In this document: piece by piece, positions 6,612 through 8,032 of the stretch
How the letters are laid out: each line of letters starts with the position of its first letter
Position numbering within the stretch: position 1 is the stretch's first letter
Assembly (NCBI GenBank): GCA_009783865.1
Contig: WRCR01000166.1
Location: 1 to 8,032, forward strand
Length of the DNA stretch: 8,032 nucleotides
DNA from: Planctomycetaceae bacterium
Lineage (GTDB): Bacteria; Planctomycetota; Planctomycetia; Pirellulales; Thermoguttaceae
Reading direction: 5' to 3'
Notes under the pieces: generated by a model
What the model was told of the DNA's origin: nothing
What the model saw: only the letters and a program-made list of their open reading frames with translations
Database searches by the model: none
Translations under genes and position numbers: made by a program

Positions 6612-6629
6612 TTGACGTTTGTACGTCAA
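6612..6629. promoter_or_regulatory. TTGACGT dyad upstream of the second exported-protein gene
   Basis: TTGACGT and ACGTCAA form a perfect 7-bp inverted repeat around TTGT. It lies 48 bases after the HEAT protein stop and 80 bases before the ATG at 6710. Unlike the other hairpins in the window it is not GC-rich, and it looks more like an operator for a dimeric regulator than an RNA stem. No good -10 or -35 pair was found next to it. The rest of the 145-base gap (6565-6709) shows nothing else clear. Confidence 0.35.
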
Positions 6630-6709
6630 GAGTTAAGGCGAATTTAGCCGATAAGCGAAACGTGTTTGTCTATGTAAATGCTTTGTGCGGTTCCGCTATT
6701 ATCGAGATT

Positions 6710-7876
6710 ATGAGACGAATTGCCTTTTTATTTGCTTTTTTATCTGTTGCCGGTTTCGTGCTGTCGTCAGCGGCGGTTTATTCGCAAGAAGAAGGAACCG
6801 CTGCGCCGCGGCTTGCGCCCGGTTCACTCATTACGGTTCCGCCGGACCTTGACTACAGTTCCGCCTATAACCGCGCCGATTTAACCGAGGTGCTTGCCAC
6901 ACTTGATGAGGTTGACCCGGAACTCAAAGACGACGTGCGGTTCAACCCGGAAATGTGGGCGAAAGATGTCCGGTTCTTCCGCGATGTCTGGTGTCTGCAA
7001 TTCAGTTTCAAACCGCTGCGGATTATCTACGTTGATATTCCGAACAAAGAAGGAACCTTCACGAAGAAAGCCGTCTGGTATCTTCTTTACAATGTGAAAA
7101 ATCCGGGACCAGCGGAAATTGAAAAAGAATCCCAAAAGAAAAGAACTATAAACATCAACGGCAGCGGAACAGTGGAAGTGGAATCCTCAAAATTCACTAT
7201 CAGCAAAACCGGTTCAATCGGTACCGCTTATGATAAGGAATTTCCGATGCCGGTTGCGCAGGATACTGTCGCAAAGTCCGAATATGAAGACAGTACTAAC
7301 AAAGAAGTGAAACAAAACCGCGATGCTCCGCTGGTCTTGCGCGAACTGCGCGGCTTCTTTGAGCCGGTCGCCGGTGAAGACAAGCCGATACATTTCGTGC
7401 CGCAGTTCACTTTGGCAACGGATAAACTGACGACCGAAACCACTTCGGATATTAACGTCAAGACGGGAAAACTTGAATCCGCGGGAACCAAAGAGCAGAT
7501 TCAATATGTTGACCAAGTCATTCCGGTTGCAATCGGTCCGATAATGCGAAAGGAAGGAATGTCGGAACCGCCCAAAACCGCCGTCAGCATCGCTGCGAAA
7601 GAGTTGGCAAGCGGCGATGAAATTTGGGGAATTGCTATGTGGACGGATATTGACCCGCGAATCAACAAGTTTTCGATTTATGTCAGCGGATTGACAAACG
7701 AATACCGCTGGACGGATGCCGGCAACGCAACGGGCAATCCCGGCGAAGGACGCACTATGACGCAGAAGTATTTGAAGACGAACTGGTGGCGGCGCGGAGA
7801 CCGATATACTCTCGAAAGCAGTCAAATTCAGTTAGGACAACCGGGGACACTTGACTACGAATGGATTTTCAGGTAA
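6710..7876 (+). CDS. Exported conserved protein of unknown function, planctomycete-type
   Basis: From the ATG at 6710 the product has 388 residues. Residues 1-25 form a signal peptide (MRR, a hydrophobic core, then VYS before QEE as a likely signal-peptidase I site), so the protein is predicted to be exported. The longer in-frame start at 6602 would place 36 non-signal-like residues ahead of this and is rejected. Conserved-looking blocks are VRFFRDVWCLQFSFKPLRII (87-106, with the only cysteine of the mature protein), VWYLLYNVKNPG (122-133), HFVPQFTL (228-235), EIWGIAMWTDIDPRINKF (304-321) and LDYEWIFR (381-388). I recall this order of motifs in unnamed exported proteins of planctomycetes, unverified here. 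The segment at about 139-210 is charged and low in hydrophobics and may be a variable insert. No enzyme motif is visible; the many aromatic beta-type blocks suggest a beta-rich fold. It lies 145 bases after the HEAT protein gene and 82 before rpmA. Confidence 0.8.
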   Translation: MRRIAFLFAFLSVAGFVLSSAAVYSQEEGTAAPRLAPGSLITVPPDLDYSSAYNRADLTEVLATLDEVDPELKDDVRFNPEMWAKDVRFFRDVWCLQFSFKPLRIIYVDIPNKEGTFTKKAVWYLLYNVKNPGPAEIEKESQKKRTININGSGTVEVESSKFTISKTGSIGTAYDKEFPMPVAQDTVAKSEYEDSTNKEVKQNRDAPLVLRELRGFFEPVAGEDKPIHFVPQFTLATDKLTTETTSDINVKTGKLESAGTKEQIQYVDQVIPVAIGPIMRKEGMSEPPKTAVSIAAKELASGDEIWGIAMWTDIDPRINKFSIYVSGLTNEYRWTDAGNATGNPGEGRTMTQKYLKTNWWRRGDRYTLESSQIQLGQPGTLDYEWIFR

Positions 7877-7896
7877 AATACTGTTTCGTAAATTCG

Positions 7897-7945
7897 ATTT
7901 AGCCGGTACTCCGGCTCCACTATTTAGCCGGTACTCCGGCTCCAC
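7897..7945 (+). repeat. Tandem 25-base repeat, each unit a hairpin, before rpmA
   Basis: Two identical 24-base copies, 7897-7920 and 7922-7945, repeat with a period of 25. Each contains AGCCGG-TACT-CCGGCT, a 6-bp stem with a four-base loop. The pair begins 20 bases after the stop of the exported protein and ends 13 bases before the rpmA start, so it would lie in the leader of any rpmA transcript. Because the copies are identical, the left arm of one can also pair with the right arm of the other, giving alternative folds. No T-run follows, so terminator activity is not supported. Confidence 0.85.
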
Positions 7946-7958
7946 AAATCATAAAGCA

Positions 7959-8032
7959 ATGGCACATAAAAAAGGTCAAGGGTCCAGCCGAAACGGCAGG
8001 GACTCAAACGGTCAGAGACGCGGCGTAAAAGT
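7959..8032 (+). CDS. rpmA: 50S ribosomal protein L27, N-terminal end (partial)
   Basis: Only 24 codons fall inside the window. The peptide opens MAHKKGQGSSRNGRDS and continues to RRGVK, which is the strongly conserved N-terminus of bacterial L27 (MAHKK, then GS-x-RNGRDS). L27 is a large-subunit protein whose N-terminal tail reaches the peptidyl-transferase centre and helps position tRNA. There is no N-terminal extension of the kind that is cleaved in Firmicutes. The start is fixed by the family; only a weak purine stretch (ATAAAGC) precedes it. The upstream gene is an exported protein, not rplU (L21), which is the usual partner of rpmA. The gene runs off the end of the window. Confidence 0.95.
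   Translation, partial: MAHKKGQGSSRNGRDSNGQRRGVK

Noticed and set aside
6602..6709. In-frame ATG extension of the second exported protein by 36 residues
   Set aside because: The added residues are not signal-like and contain the TTGACGT dyad; the ATG at 6710 begins a typical signal peptide (MRR plus hydrophobic core).
7214..7825. 203-codon open frame on the minus strand
   Set aside because: It lies fully within the exported-protein gene, in antisense, with composition typical of a shadow frame and no recognisable motif.
7897..7945. Two-unit CRISPR array
   Set aside because: The units are head to tail with a single base between them, so there is no spacer, and no cas gene is nearby.

Overview
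The window is a compact, single-strand stretch of a bacterial chromosome, and every supported gene reads on the + strand. It opens with the end of fabD, followed by fabG, acpP and fabF, a core type II fatty-acid synthesis cluster. It then holds three genes without established names (a polytopic membrane protein, a large exported HEAT-repeat protein and a smaller exported protein) and closes with the first codons of rpmA (ribosomal protein L27). No mobile-element genes, phage genes, CRISPR array, rRNA or tRNA were seen.

The likely host is a planctomycete (phylum Planctomycetota, perhaps near Pirellulales), of moderate GC content. This is an inference from three things: the 388-residue exported protein and the 346-residue membrane protein carry motifs I associate with planctomycete-only families, the large exported protein joins HEAT-like repeats to a receiver-like fold in a way I recall from planctomycetes, and the L27 N-terminus fits. 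None of this could be checked by a database search.

Layout: 1-86 fabD 3' end; 149-895 fabG; 989-1267 acpP, preceded by a 73-base stretch with no G and a possible internal promoter; 1297-2526 fabF; 2547-2706 a non-coding element bounded by 25-base inverted repeats with a perfect GC-rich palindrome inside; 2726-3766 membrane protein with a strong Shine-Dalgarno; 3895-6564 exported HEAT/pseudo-receiver protein; 6710-7876 exported protein; 7897-7945 a tandem 25-base repeat of a hairpin; 7959 to the end, rpmA. No gene-free stretch exceeds 300 bases.

FabD makes malonyl-ACP, AcpP carries the growing chain, FabF condenses it and FabG performs the first reduction, so the first four genes form a functional unit. 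The three unnamed genes probably act in or across the cell envelope, but their link to lipid synthesis is only positional. The most unusual content is the exported HEAT protein with a receiver-like domain that has lost its acidic pair, and the set of different GC-rich hairpins that occupy most of the intergenic gaps.
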